Shown here piece after piece: positions 32,699 to 41,198 of a DNA stretch of 64,000 nucleotides. Location: contig JAKLJE010000026.1 in NCBI GenBank assembly GCA_023151315.1, positions 1 through 64,000 of the forward strand, given 5' to 3'. Within the stretch, counting starts at the first letter, position 1, and each line of letters opens with the position of its first letter. Below the pieces are notes generated by a model. It saw nothing but the letters and a program-made list of their open reading frames with translations, did no database searches and had not been told where the DNA came from. The DNA comes from Bacteroidia bacterium. GTDB taxonomy: Bacteria; Bacteroidota; Bacteroidia; Palsa-965. Made by a program: the position numbers and the translations under genes.

Positions 32699-33387
32699 AT
32701 GCACAGGCATTTCGCCTTTTATTTTTCATTGTTTGTCTTATTCGCTTCATGCGAAACACAAATTCCTGACAATAAAGTTGTCAGTAGTGCGAATCCGATA
32801 ATGCAGGATTCTGTGCATGAAAGCAAATCTGCGTTGACAAAAACGGAGATGGAATTCTATCTTGATTCTCTGGGACTTGTTAATGTAGTTTCATTGGACA
32901 GCTCGTTGCGCCTTGATATACGTTATTCTTCAGATAACAATTTTGTCGGTAAGGATTTATACGGTGAATTCAATTCCTGTTATCTGCAGAAAGATGTAGC
33001 AGAAAAACTGGTCAAGGCACATTCACTTCTGCGCAGCAGATTTCCATATTACAGGTTTTTAATTTTTGATGGCGCGCGCCCTGTTTCAATTCAACAGATG
33101 ATGTGGGATAGCGTTGCATTGCCGCCGTTGATCTGACAATAGTGGATGAAGACGGACGTGAACTGGATATGGGCACGCCATACGATTACTTCGGGACGGA
33201 AGCGCATCCGCGCAACGAAGAGACGATGTATGCTGAAGGAAAGTTAACTGCAACGCAGATTATGAATCGCGAATTGCTGCGTTCTGTTATGCGTGAGTCC
33301 GGATTTACAGGAATAGAAACAGAGTGGTGGCACTTCAATTCATGCGCGCGGGCAACAGCTCTGAAAATATATCCGCTCGTGAATTAA
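32699..33387 (+). pseudogene. Broken D-Ala-D-Ala dipeptidase (VanX/DdpX-like, M15D) lipoprotein
   Basis: The N-terminal part (32699-33136) is a lipoprotein (lipobox FASC) with LRLDIRYSSDNNFVG and FDGARPVSIQQMMWDS, then hits a stop. From about 33118 another frame continues AAVDLTIVDEDGRELDMGTPYDYF and reaches the catalytic ETEWWHFNS before its stop at 33387. Family members have about 20 more residues between the two blocks, including SxHxxG, whose His is a zinc ligand (the later Asp in AVDLT is kept). An out-of-frame deletion has removed that ligand. The second block has a GTG at 33142 but would be inactive alone. An assembly error is the alternative. Confidence 0.85.
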
Positions 33388-33390
33388 CGA

Positions 33391-34344
33391 TCAGAATATA
33401 TTGTAACGCTGTTTCTGGAACGTGTTGAAGTTGTTGTATTTGCCCTTCTTCTTTTCGTAATCGTATCGATACGCCAAAGTAATTTCGTGCGTTCCGTTGT
33501 GTCCCTTTCTCAATTTGGAAATTCCGAAATCGTAAGAGTAAGCGATTTGTACTGAGCGGAACAGAACCCATCCTGCTTGCAGATAAACGGCATCTTTTAA
33601 TCGCCAGCCTGCACCAACGGAAAGTTTCTCGCGGTAATGTACACGCAGATTGTAATTGATGGTCATTGGTAAGCCGTCAACATATTCCGCCATCAGGTTA
33701 TTTTCCCAAACATAATACGGGTGTCCGTGGAAATTGTAACCGAAATTAAGGAAGTAGTGTTGTTTGTTTTTAATCGTTGCACCGATGCCGCCAAGTGCGA
33801 TCTGATTGGAGATGATATTCATTACTCCCAAACCGAAGTGGAAGCGGTCGTTGTACAACATGATACCACCCAAAGCATTTTTCGATTTGGCAAATGTTTC
33901 CACTCCGGGAGTAACAGCCGGGTCGCCTTCCCAGTGTGTAGTCATTCCGCTGGAATTCATTGTCAGTTTATTGAAGCGAATGCCAACGCCGGCAGAAAAT
34001 TCCACATCAGGAAAATGAATATGGTACGCTGCAGTGAATCCGTAGTCAAACGTTCTGATCGGCCCCAATTCATCTTTGTAAAGTGAGGAACCGATACCGA
34101 TACGCCCTTTCCACAATCTGCCATGCATACCAAGGAACTGTGTCGTAGGTGCTCCGCTGAATCCTGTCCACTGCTTGCGGTAACTCATCCGCGCATCTAG
34201 TGTGCCTTTGGTTCCCGTGTACGCAGGATTCAGGTGAAACAATACGGACGGGTATTGTGTAAAGTCGTGAAGCTGCTGAGCAATCGCATTGAAATTGATT
34301 GTCAGAAACAGCGCAAACAGTAGCCGGAAGTTTTTCTTCATCAT
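33391..34344 (-). CDS. PorP/SprF-family type IX secretion outer membrane protein
   Basis: A 317-residue outer membrane barrel. The signal peptide ends AIAQ (about residue 22), and the mature N terminus has the family phrase QYPSVLFHLNPAYTG. Later strands read VEFSAGVGIRFN and AGWVLFRSVQIAYSYDFGISKLRKGHNGTHEITLAYRY, typical of PorP/SprF. SprF-like proteins export or anchor a partner adhesin through the T9SS. The partner is evident: the CHU_C protein gene upstream overlaps by one base. Confidence 0.93.
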   Translation of the reverse strand: MMKKNFRLLFALFLTINFNAIAQQLHDFTQYPSVLFHLNPAYTGTKGTLDARMSYRKQWTGFSGAPTTQFLGMHGRLWKGRIGIGSSLYKDELGPIRTFDYGFTAAYHIHFPDVEFSAGVGIRFNKLTMNSSGMTTHWEGDPAVTPGVETFAKSKNALGGIMLYNDRFHFGLGVMNIISNQIALGGIGATIKNKQHYFLNFGYNFHGHPYYVWENNLMAEYVDGLPMTINYNLRVHYREKLSVGAGWRLKDAVYLQAGWVLFRSVQIAYSYDFGISKLRKGHNGTHEITLAYRYDYEKKKGKYNNFNTFQKQRYNIF

Positions 34345-35396
34345 TATCTGACAATTGTAACGTGACCATGGATGACAGGCGTATCGCCTCCCAGATCGAG
34401 TGTGTAATAATAAACTGTTTCGGGTAGTCGGTCACCGTAATTTGTTCCGTCCCACGAATTATCGTAACCGGTTTTGGCGTAAACCAATTGTCCTGTTCGC
34501 GTGAACACTTCCAACCGGGATTCCGGATATTTCTGAATGTTACCGATATGAAAGAAGTCATTGATTCCGTCGTTGTTCGGAGAGAACGTGTTATAAATAA
34601 CAATTTCGTTATTCGGAATAACGCTTACCGTTACAGTATCCCAGTCTCTGCAACCATTGTCATCAATGCCAAATGCAATGTACATAGTTGTTGCAGTTGG
34701 TTCAGCGTTGGTTAATGCACCTTGAGTATTGGATAGTCCGCCACCGGGAGTCCAGAAATAGTCGGTCGCTCCACTAGCAAGGAGGGAAGTGGACTGACCT
34801 TCCTCAATCTCAATGTAATCAGGAGAAACAGTAACTACCGGTAGTGGATTTACTGTAACAGTAATAACAAACTGTTTACTAGGGCAAACCGGACTTGTAA
34901 TAGTGAGAGTGTAAGTAGTTGTAACGGGGCCGGTAAATTGCGGACGAGGAGCACTCGCGCTGGACAAGTAAGTGGCTGGAACCCATGAATAAGTAACACC
35001 GCCATTCATGCTGTTGAATATTCCTCCGAGCTGAATAGTGTCACCGATACACATTGAAGTGTCACCACCAGCGTTGTAAGCATAAATTGGATCAAGATTT
35101 ACAAAAACGGAATCGATAGCTGTGTTGCCGGCTCCATCAGTTACCGTTACAAAATACCATGTTGGTACTGAAGGGTTCACAATTGGATTGGCTACTGTAT
35201 TGTTATTGATTGCAGTGTTCGGCAGCCACACATATGAATACGTTCCGCTTCCACCTGTTGCAGTTGGGCTTCCACCGATTGAATAGGTAAGTCCGGGACA
35301 GATTACTGTACTGACACCTGCTTCGGCGGTAAGCGTTTGTGCGAAACCTTGCAGGCTCAATAGAATCAATGCTCCGAATAAGACTAATTTTCTCAA
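34344..35396 (-). CDS. Gliding-motility-associated C-terminal (CHU_C, type B sorting) protein
   Basis: A secreted protein with Ig/PKD-like domains (about residues 20-250) and a C-terminal type B sorting domain: YNTFSPNNDGINDFFHIGNI, VFTRTGQLVY, then NSWDGTNYGDRLPETVYYY. The frame is open to an ATG at 35561, but that ATG lies just before a strong terminator of the upstream gene. The next credible start is TTG at 35396 (35396-35394), giving 350 residues with a clean signal peptide (start codon then RKLVLFGALILLS, ending FAQ). It pairs with the downstream PorP/SprF gene, a standard T9SS cargo and partner arrangement. Confidence 0.85.
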   Translation of the reverse strand: MRKLVLFGALILLSLQGFAQTLTAEAGVSTVICPGLTYSIGGSPTATGGSGTYSYVWLPNTAINNNTVANPIVNPSVPTWYFVTVTDGAGNTAIDSVFVNLDPIYAYNAGGDTSMCIGDTIQLGGIFNSMNGGVTYSWVPATYLSSASAPRPQFTGPVTTTYTLTITSPVCPSKQFVITVTVNPLPVVTVSPDYIEIEEGQSTSLLASGATDYFWTPGGGLSNTQGALTNAEPTATTMYIAFGIDDNGCRDWDTVTVSVIPNNEIVIYNTFSPNNDGINDFFHIGNIQKYPESRLEVFTRTGQLVYAKTGYDNSWDGTNYGDRLPETVYYYTLDLGGDTPVIHGHVTIVR

Positions 35397-35519
35397 AACG
35401 CGACGAATATTTGAGGTTGGTACAAAATTCCCTGAAACAATACCCTGAAAAAAGGGTAAAGCGACGTGGTTTTTCCATAACAAATAACGCAAGAAAAACC
35501 CAATTAGCGCTCGATGTTG

Positions 35520-35550
35520 AATAAAAAAGGGAGACCGGTGGCCTCCCTTT
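35520..35550 (-). terminator. Terminator after the 1385-residue protein gene
   Basis: Perfect 8-bp stem (35526-35533 with 35543-35550) with a T6 tail on the minus strand, 20 nt after the stop codon. It separates this gene from the CHU_C gene. Confidence 0.8.
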
Positions 35551-35569
35551 AAATAAAGCAATGTAGTCG

Positions 35570-38500
35570 TTAGTATTTCACAATTCGGGTAACTGATCTG
35601 AAGCCTGAACGATCTTCAGTAACGCTGAGAGTATAGATACCCGGACCGGTTTGATCAATCATTGTGTTGATCAATGTTGTGCCGGCTTTTACTTCACGAT
35701 ACTCGTCACGTACCACGCGACCTGTAACATCAGTAATAACAACGTGAATCGTGCTCTCCGCAGGACTGTTGAAATCAAAATTCACTTCACCGTTAGTCGG
35801 ATTCGGTTTGATGTTGGTCACAGTCATGCTGCCACGGTGGAATTCCAAAGTTACAATCTGTGAATAGGACACAGACCCGTTGAAATCAACCTGCTTCAAA
35901 CGATAATAGTTCGTGCCTTCGATCGGGCTGTAATCATTGAAGTTGTAATCGTTGCGCATTGAAGTAGTTCCATGACCGTCAACACGACCGATAGTGAAGA
36001 AGTTGATGCCGTCATCAGAGCGTTCCACTTCGAAGTAGTCGTTGTTGGTTTCTGAAGCGGTTACCCACTCCAATCGGTTATGATCTTCGTACGCCACACC
36101 GTTGAATGAAACTAACTCAACTGGAAGAGGAGCCACTGATTGTCCGACACCAAATACTGAGAATCCGTTCATGCCGGTGCGTACTACAGTAGTTACAGTG
36201 CTGGCTGCACATGTACCGTTCAGCGCATAAGTTGCGGTACTGGTTCCTTTGATTACAGTCCAGCCGGCTGCTCCGCCTGAATTTGTATAGTTGGTATTAT
36301 ACAAAGTTGTGGTGTATGTTCCTGATGTAGGGTTTGCAGATGCAGAAATTGTCCAGTATCCATTATTCAACACAGGTAGCGTATTGTAAGTATTGTTAGG
36401 ACATTCGTTAGCAACCGGTCCCAATGGAACAACACCGTATGTGTCGAAACGTGCAAGCAATTGCGGAATGGTTGTAGCGGTAGTGAATGTAATATTCGCT
36501 CGCTGATAACCATTGGTTGCATGACCTACAGGGAAGTCGTACGACGTTGCAGCACCATTCAGATATCTGCGAAGATTACCTTGTACGAAACTGTTTGTAT
36601 TACCGGCAGTACAAGCCGCAGAAGCTGTATTTGTAATCTGCACTTCATTAGCATTTGTGATCAGGCGACCGAGAGTAAGCGTCATTACACCTGAAGTTCC
36701 TAAAACCATATTTGTAGCACAGGTTACTCCCGGACCGGTATGATTCATTACAACGTTATTCAGTGTTAATGTTGACGATCCCTGGTTATAGGTTTGAGCC
36801 GCCGTTCCGTTGAATTCCACAGTACTGCCAGCGGTATTTGTTACCGTTGTATTACCTGCTGCGTTCATGAAGTTTCCGGCTACTTTGAGGTATCTGCCAT
36901 TCAGATTCAAGACACTTGTAGCGTTGCTTGTAGTGAAGCTGCCTTTCAGGTCAACGTTGTTGTTGAAAGTTACTGTTCCGCCGGTCTGCGTAATTACAAG
37001 ATTGCCCAGGGCATCCGCTCCGACAAACGATCCGGTCATCTGGTGATTCGCAGCACCGTTATCAAATGTAATTGTTGAGGTCGGGCTTGCGATAATAGAA
37101 CCTGAGTTGGTGAAGTTACCGCAGATGTGCAGGTTTGCTCCGGCAAGAAGAGTAAGCGTAGCACCCGGATTCACTGTAAGATCATTTACATAGAAGTTTC
37201 CTGCAATAACTGCAGGCTGATTGGTTGATGAAGGCGTTACTACTGCACTTATTCCGCACACCGGAGGAGTACAACCTCCCCAGTTACTTGCAAGTGTCCA
37301 TGAAGTATTAGTACCGCCTGTCCACGTTACAGTAGATCCTGCTGCCGTGTAATTGATTGGAGCAGTGGCTCCGAAGTTCAGCGTAAATCCTGACGTGGAG
37401 TTCGAGAAGTTTGATACTACGAGGAGATAAACTTCACCGTTCAATACCGGGATTGATGCTTCATATGCACCGCCAAATCCGGGGTAAGCAGGAGGTGCGG
37501 TTCCGGTTGTCGTGTAACAACCTGTAACACCCAATCCACTGTAGTTACAGCGAAGTGGAGTTGCTCCACCTGCGATTCCTGCACAATTTGTTGCGCCGGA
37601 ACCTGCAACTTTCCAAACTGCAAAGTCATAGTCTGTACCCGCTGTACTCGGTGCTCCCGGCCAATCGTTCGGAATAATATCAAATGTCAAAGTACCATTC
37701 GCGTTGATCGGAATTGTGTACCATGCAGATCCGCGTTCACCCGACAACAGACAGTTTGTTCCGCCACCCGGGAAGTCACAGATGTTACCGTAAGCCTGAT
37801 AACCCGGATCTCCAATCGAAATGGATTGAGCACATACCGGGTTAGGTGAAGAACAATCTTGTCCGGCTGCAGCAGGGAAACCTACTGTTCCGTTCACAGC
37901 CATAATGTCAAATGATCCTGTCAGGTTATTTACTCCATCAACCCGTATAAAATAAGTTGCACCGGCGGTTAAACCGGTTGCTGTGATTTCAGAGTTACTA
38001 TAGGAAGAAGTTCCGCATACCGGAGCATCGTCGTTGCAGGCAACCAAAGTAAGAGCACCGCAGGTGCCCGAGTAAAGAGCAATCTGAGTGTTAGTTAATG
38101 TACCGAGTGTAGTTCTTATTCTGAGCTGACCTGAAGCAGGACAAACCACAGAATACCACACAGTGTGCATAGTTCCAGTTGACCAGCACGCAGGCACTGC
38201 GGGTTCGCTAGCACTTCCCGAACAGCTATTGTCGCCGGTAAGGTTAGTATTTAATGGAAGTGATGTTGCATTACACGGCAAATCGTTTGAAGGGCCTGAC
38301 CCGTAGTTAACAATATTGATATCGTAAGTGCAATTGAATGGCGTGGACCAGGTATCAACAATAATGTAGTAAGTACCCGCCGCAGGCAGAACAACCGTGC
38401 CCGAAAGCGGATTTGAACCACCGTTGCTTGCGATACATGTACCACCTGAACCGGGACATCCGTTGTAAACCTGAAATCCGATACTGGTAGTACTGGCATT

Positions 38501-39727
38501 GCTTAAAGTAATTCCTATACATGTTGAGCCGGTTACAGTCAATGCATACACGCGATCTTCACCTGATTCATATAGTGATCCGCATGAACCGCTGCTCGCA
38601 TTGTTATAATCATCACCGTAACAAGTAGTAGTGTGACCGGTGCCAGAATACGGTAATGTGATCGCAGGTGCTGTTCCGCATGTATTACCGGCCAGCACAC
38701 CTGAAGGTGCACTTATTGTAACGTTGGTGTAGGCATTACACGTAGGTGACGCGTAAGAATCCATTATCAGATAATAGGTTTGACCTGCGGTCACATTCGC
38801 ACAAAACGATTGGTTGCCAGAAGATGATTGAGAGTAAGCTATGCAAGTACCTGAACCGGAGCAAACGCTGTTGAGCGGACATCCTTGATAAAGAGAAAGT
38901 CCTACCCAAGAACCTGCAGAAGTAACAGCACAAGTCACAGATCCGCTGGAAGCAGGAGTGAAGACCCAAACACGATCTTCACCGGTGTAATACCACGAAG
39001 ATCCGCAAGTAACTGCAGTTCCGCTGGTGATGTCATCAACTGCGCCGCATGTTGTACCAGCACCTGAAGCGTAAGGAAGAGAAGCTACGTTTGTAACTCC
39101 AGTTCCAAGTAATGACGCGCAGGTCGGTCCAACAGAACTTGATACCAATGAAATATTGTCGACTGCGTTAGGCGGGTTATTTCCGACTGAACCATCGCAA
39201 CGCCAACTGAACACAAGTCGTTGTGTGGTTCCGGCTACGTTACATGGAAGTGAAAGCGTAGCAGTCTGCCAAGCGGTTTGAACATTGTAATTACCACCGA
39301 TTTGTCCGGTTGCCAAAGCAGTTCCGGCTACAGGAGTAGTTGCAGTAGATACGAGGAAAACCTGCATGTAATCACAGCAGCTTTCCCCGTCACCTTTCCA
39401 GCGGAAACTGAGTGTTACGTATGGCTCACCTACAGGAAATGTTACATCCTGATAGAAATGCTGAATTCTCGGTTGAGTGTTGGTGTATGCATTAGTTGTA
39501 CCTCCGTTGTTGGAAATGTATGCGGATCTGGCACCTGCGAAAGTTGTTGCGGTACCAACGAACCATTTGTTAGCGGCTCCGCCTCCGGCTTGTACTTCAG
39601 TCCAGCCGTTAGCAGCGAAAGTAGTTCCTGATTCGAAACCACCGCCCGCAGCAGGATTGATCAATGTTGTTTGCGCTCCGGCAAGTAATCCGAAAGCAAG
39701 AGCTGAGAGTGTAAAAAGTTTTTTCAT
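35570..39727 (-). CDS. 1385-residue secreted T9SS surface protein
   Basis: A very large extracellular protein. The signal peptide ends LAGAQ (residue 19). Residues 25-200 form a jelly-roll-like binding domain ending DNISLVS. Several Cys-rich segments of ~140 residues follow (residues ~200-620), each with GEDRVW- or GEDRVYA-like phrases and YYIIVD/TYFIRVD strands, resembling pre-peptidase C-terminal beta-sandwiches. A repetitive beta-helix-like part (~800-1060, GNLVITQTGGTV) precedes an Fn3-like EWVTASETNNDYFEVERS segment. A type A sorting domain (NIKPNPTNGEVNF) ends it. Probably an adhesin or binding protein; no catalytic motif seen. It lies 18 nt after the 132-residue gene. Confidence 0.9.
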   Translation of the reverse strand: MKKLFTLSALAFGLLAGAQTTLINPAAGGGFESGTTFAANGWTEVQAGGGAANKWFVGTATTFAGARSAYISNNGGTTNAYTNTQPRIQHFYQDVTFPVGEPYVTLSFRWKGDGESCCDYMQVFLVSTATTPVAGTALATGQIGGNYNVQTAWQTATLSLPCNVAGTTQRLVFSWRCDGSVGNNPPNAVDNISLVSSSVGPTCASLLGTGVTNVASLPYASGAGTTCGAVDDITSGTAVTCGSSWYYTGEDRVWVFTPASSGSVTCAVTSAGSWVGLSLYQGCPLNSVCSGSGTCIAYSQSSSGNQSFCANVTAGQTYYLIMDSYASPTCNAYTNVTISAPSGVLAGNTCGTAPAITLPYSGTGHTTTCYGDDYNNASSGSCGSLYESGEDRVYALTVTGSTCIGITLSNASTTSIGFQVYNGCPGSGGTCIASNGGSNPLSGTVVLPAAGTYYIIVDTWSTPFNCTYDINIVNYGSGPSNDLPCNATSLPLNTNLTGDNSCSGSASEPAVPACWSTGTMHTVWYSVVCPASGQLRIRTTLGTLTNTQIALYSGTCGALTLVACNDDAPVCGTSSYSNSEITATGLTAGATYFIRVDGVNNLTGSFDIMAVNGTVGFPAAAGQDCSSPNPVCAQSISIGDPGYQAYGNICDFPGGGTNCLLSGERGSAWYTIPINANGTLTFDIIPNDWPGAPSTAGTDYDFAVWKVAGSGATNCAGIAGGATPLRCNYSGLGVTGCYTTTGTAPPAYPGFGGAYEASIPVLNGEVYLLVVSNFSNSTSGFTLNFGATAPINYTAAGSTVTWTGGTNTSWTLASNWGGCTPPVCGISAVVTPSSTNQPAVIAGNFYVNDLTVNPGATLTLLAGANLHICGNFTNSGSIIASPTSTITFDNGAANHQMTGSFVGADALGNLVITQTGGTVTFNNNVDLKGSFTTSNATSVLNLNGRYLKVAGNFMNAAGNTTVTNTAGSTVEFNGTAAQTYNQGSSTLTLNNVVMNHTGPGVTCATNMVLGTSGVMTLTLGRLITNANEVQITNTASAACTAGNTNSFVQGNLRRYLNGAATSYDFPVGHATNGYQRANITFTTATTIPQLLARFDTYGVVPLGPVANECPNNTYNTLPVLNNGYWTISASANPTSGTYTTTLYNTNYTNSGGAAGWTVIKGTSTATYALNGTCAASTVTTVVRTGMNGFSVFGVGQSVAPLPVELVSFNGVAYEDHNRLEWVTASETNNDYFEVERSDDGINFFTIGRVDGHGTTSMRNDYNFNDYSPIEGTNYYRLKQVDFNGSVSYSQIVTLEFHRGSMTVTNIKPNPTNGEVNFDFNSPAESTIHVVITDVTGRVVRDEYREVKAGTTLINTMIDQTGPGIYTLSVTEDRSGFRSVTRIVKY

Positions 39728-39745
39728 GTGCTTTTGTCTCCGGAA

Positions 39746-40144
39746 TTATTGTTGTGAGTTCTGTGGTGCTGTATTCTCATCCATGCCGCAAGTTGTCTTT
39801 ACTGCAGCAATGGTTGCTCCTTCTTTCACGTAGAAATCCAAGCCTTCATTTTTCATGATTTGCTCAATGAACAAATCATTAGACTGTACAGATCGGTCAA
39901 CCAACATCATGTAAACCTGAAGAGAACTGCAATAGCCTTTGTATTCAACTCCCTTCGTAGCAATAATCGCACTCTCAATCGAGAGTTGATTTTTTGCGTT
40001 CGATTTAGGAACCTGAATCAACAGTTCTTCAACGGTTGTTGCGTTGATTATGGTAGACTCATTCGAGCGAGTAAAACTGCTGAATGAAATCAACGACAGT
40101 GTCAGCAGGAAACCTGCTAACATCAATTTGAAGGGGAATTTCAT
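39746..40144 (-). CDS. Small secreted protein of unknown function
   Basis: A 132-residue protein with a signal peptide or anchor (about residues 7-25) and a mature part of mixed helix and strand with two cysteines. I do not recognise a family. It precedes the 1385-residue protein gene by 18 nt, so they are likely cotranscribed. Confidence 0.7.
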   Translation of the reverse strand: MKFPFKLMLAGFLLTLSLISFSSFTRSNESTIINATTVEELLIQVPKSNAKNQLSIESAIIATKGVEYKGYCSSLQVYMMLVDRSVQSNDLFIEQIMKNEGLDFYVKEGATIAAVKTTCGMDENTAPQNSQQ

Positions 40145-40280
40145 GATAATGTGCTCTTTGTTTGCTTAAGCAATATCGAACAAAAGATTCACATTATCAA
40201 ACAGTTACGTAATCATTTTTTAACAACATGCTGGTCGATGAAATAAATGCCTTAATCCGGAATAATTCCGCATTGATCTA

Positions 40281-40314
40281 AACTAAAAACTCCTCCCTGT
40301 TTGGGGAGGAGTTT
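40281..40314 (-). terminator. Terminator after the LolA-like gene
   Basis: Perfect 11-bp stem (40287-40297 with 40304-40314), 6-nt loop, followed on the minus strand by TT and a T-rich run. Confidence 0.85.
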
Positions 40315-40346
40315 GCGGGGATGTTGGATATTGAATAAAACGAGAA

Positions 40347-41075
40347 TTATTCTTCTTCGTCGCGCATATCAATCACCGTAACACCGGGATGAGTTTTCGC
40401 ATCATACTTGAAAGTGGCATCCGTATATACCGTGTTAGGTACAAATGTTTTTACGGTGTATGTTGTTTTAGAACCGTCTTTATTGAGGAACACGACACTG
40501 ATGATTTGCTTTTTCACTTTATCGATAGTCAACTTCACCGTATGATAGTTCTTCTTGTCAGGTTGTTCCGGAACGAGATTGACGAGTTGAACAACTTTAC
40601 CGGCCTGAGTTTCTTCTTTCACGAATGAATACTTGAAACCTTTTTCATGAATGGTGAAAATCTCACTTGGAGAAATCTGATTATCGTTCTTCTTCTTCGC
40701 AGGATCCGGAGCGTGATCAATTGTTACTTCCTTATCTTTTTCATTGTACACCCACATGGTTTTACCATCGTTGTAGTATTCCTCGTGGTAAACTTTGTCT
40801 TTCTGCTTATTCTCCAGAACAACTTTATACATGTTGCCTTTGAGGATAACAGTTCCGTCTTTGGTTTCTTTCGCCGCTCCCGGCTTTTCCATAGCAATGG
40901 TGAAAGTAGCCGTGATAGACTGATATGATTTTGCTGTTGCGCTTACACCGTCAAGAATTGTTTTCGCTTTCGGATCGTAATCCGGACCGGTTTTCGCCGG
41001 AGTTTGTGCAGAAACCAGAATTGGAAATGCAAGGGCCGCAGCCAGAGATAGAGTATTTAAGAAACAGGTTTTCAT
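40347..41075 (-). CDS. LolA-like outer membrane lipoprotein carrier
   Basis: A 242-residue periplasmic protein. The ATG at 41075 (MKTCFLNTLSLAAALAF) gives a signal peptide ending VSAQ; the longer frame runs through the promoter. The mature half-barrel carries QSITATFTIAMEKPG, GTVILKGNMYKVVLEN and VNLVPEQPDKKNYHTVKLTID, as in LolA proteins that ferry lipoproteins across the periplasm. A perfect -7 element lies 41 nt upstream. ftsK ends upstream on the same strand; in many Bacteroidota lolA follows ftsK, which supports the call. Confidence 0.9.
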   Translation of the reverse strand: MKTCFLNTLSLAAALAFPILVSAQTPAKTGPDYDPKAKTILDGVSATAKSYQSITATFTIAMEKPGAAKETKDGTVILKGNMYKVVLENKQKDKVYHEEYYNDGKTMWVYNEKDKEVTIDHAPDPAKKKNDNQISPSEIFTIHEKGFKYSFVKEETQAGKVVQLVNLVPEQPDKKNYHTVKLTIDKVKKQIISVVFLNKDGSKTTYTVKTFVPNTVYTDATFKYDAKTHPGVTVIDMRDEEE

Positions 41076-41116
41076 AATATCGGGTACTTTGTACTGGGAG
41101 AATTCAAAAAGCGTTC

Positions 41117-41124
41117 CAAAGTTA
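41117..41124 (-). promoter_or_regulatory. -7 element TAACTTTG, LolA-like gene
   Basis: Perfect TAnnTTTG on the minus strand, 41 nt before the ATG at 41075. It excludes the longer reading frame start at 41159. Confidence 0.6.
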
Positions 41125-41198
41125 GATATAGTCGTTCTATGCCGTTCTATTGTTAACAATTATTGTACGTAAGTGATTGAAAGCTAGAGGGAAGACTG

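Noticed and set aside
41135-41155. Short direct repeat of GTTCTAT upstream of the LolA-like gene
   Set aside because: Two copies only, ten bases apart, within an A/T-rich gap; compatible with chance.
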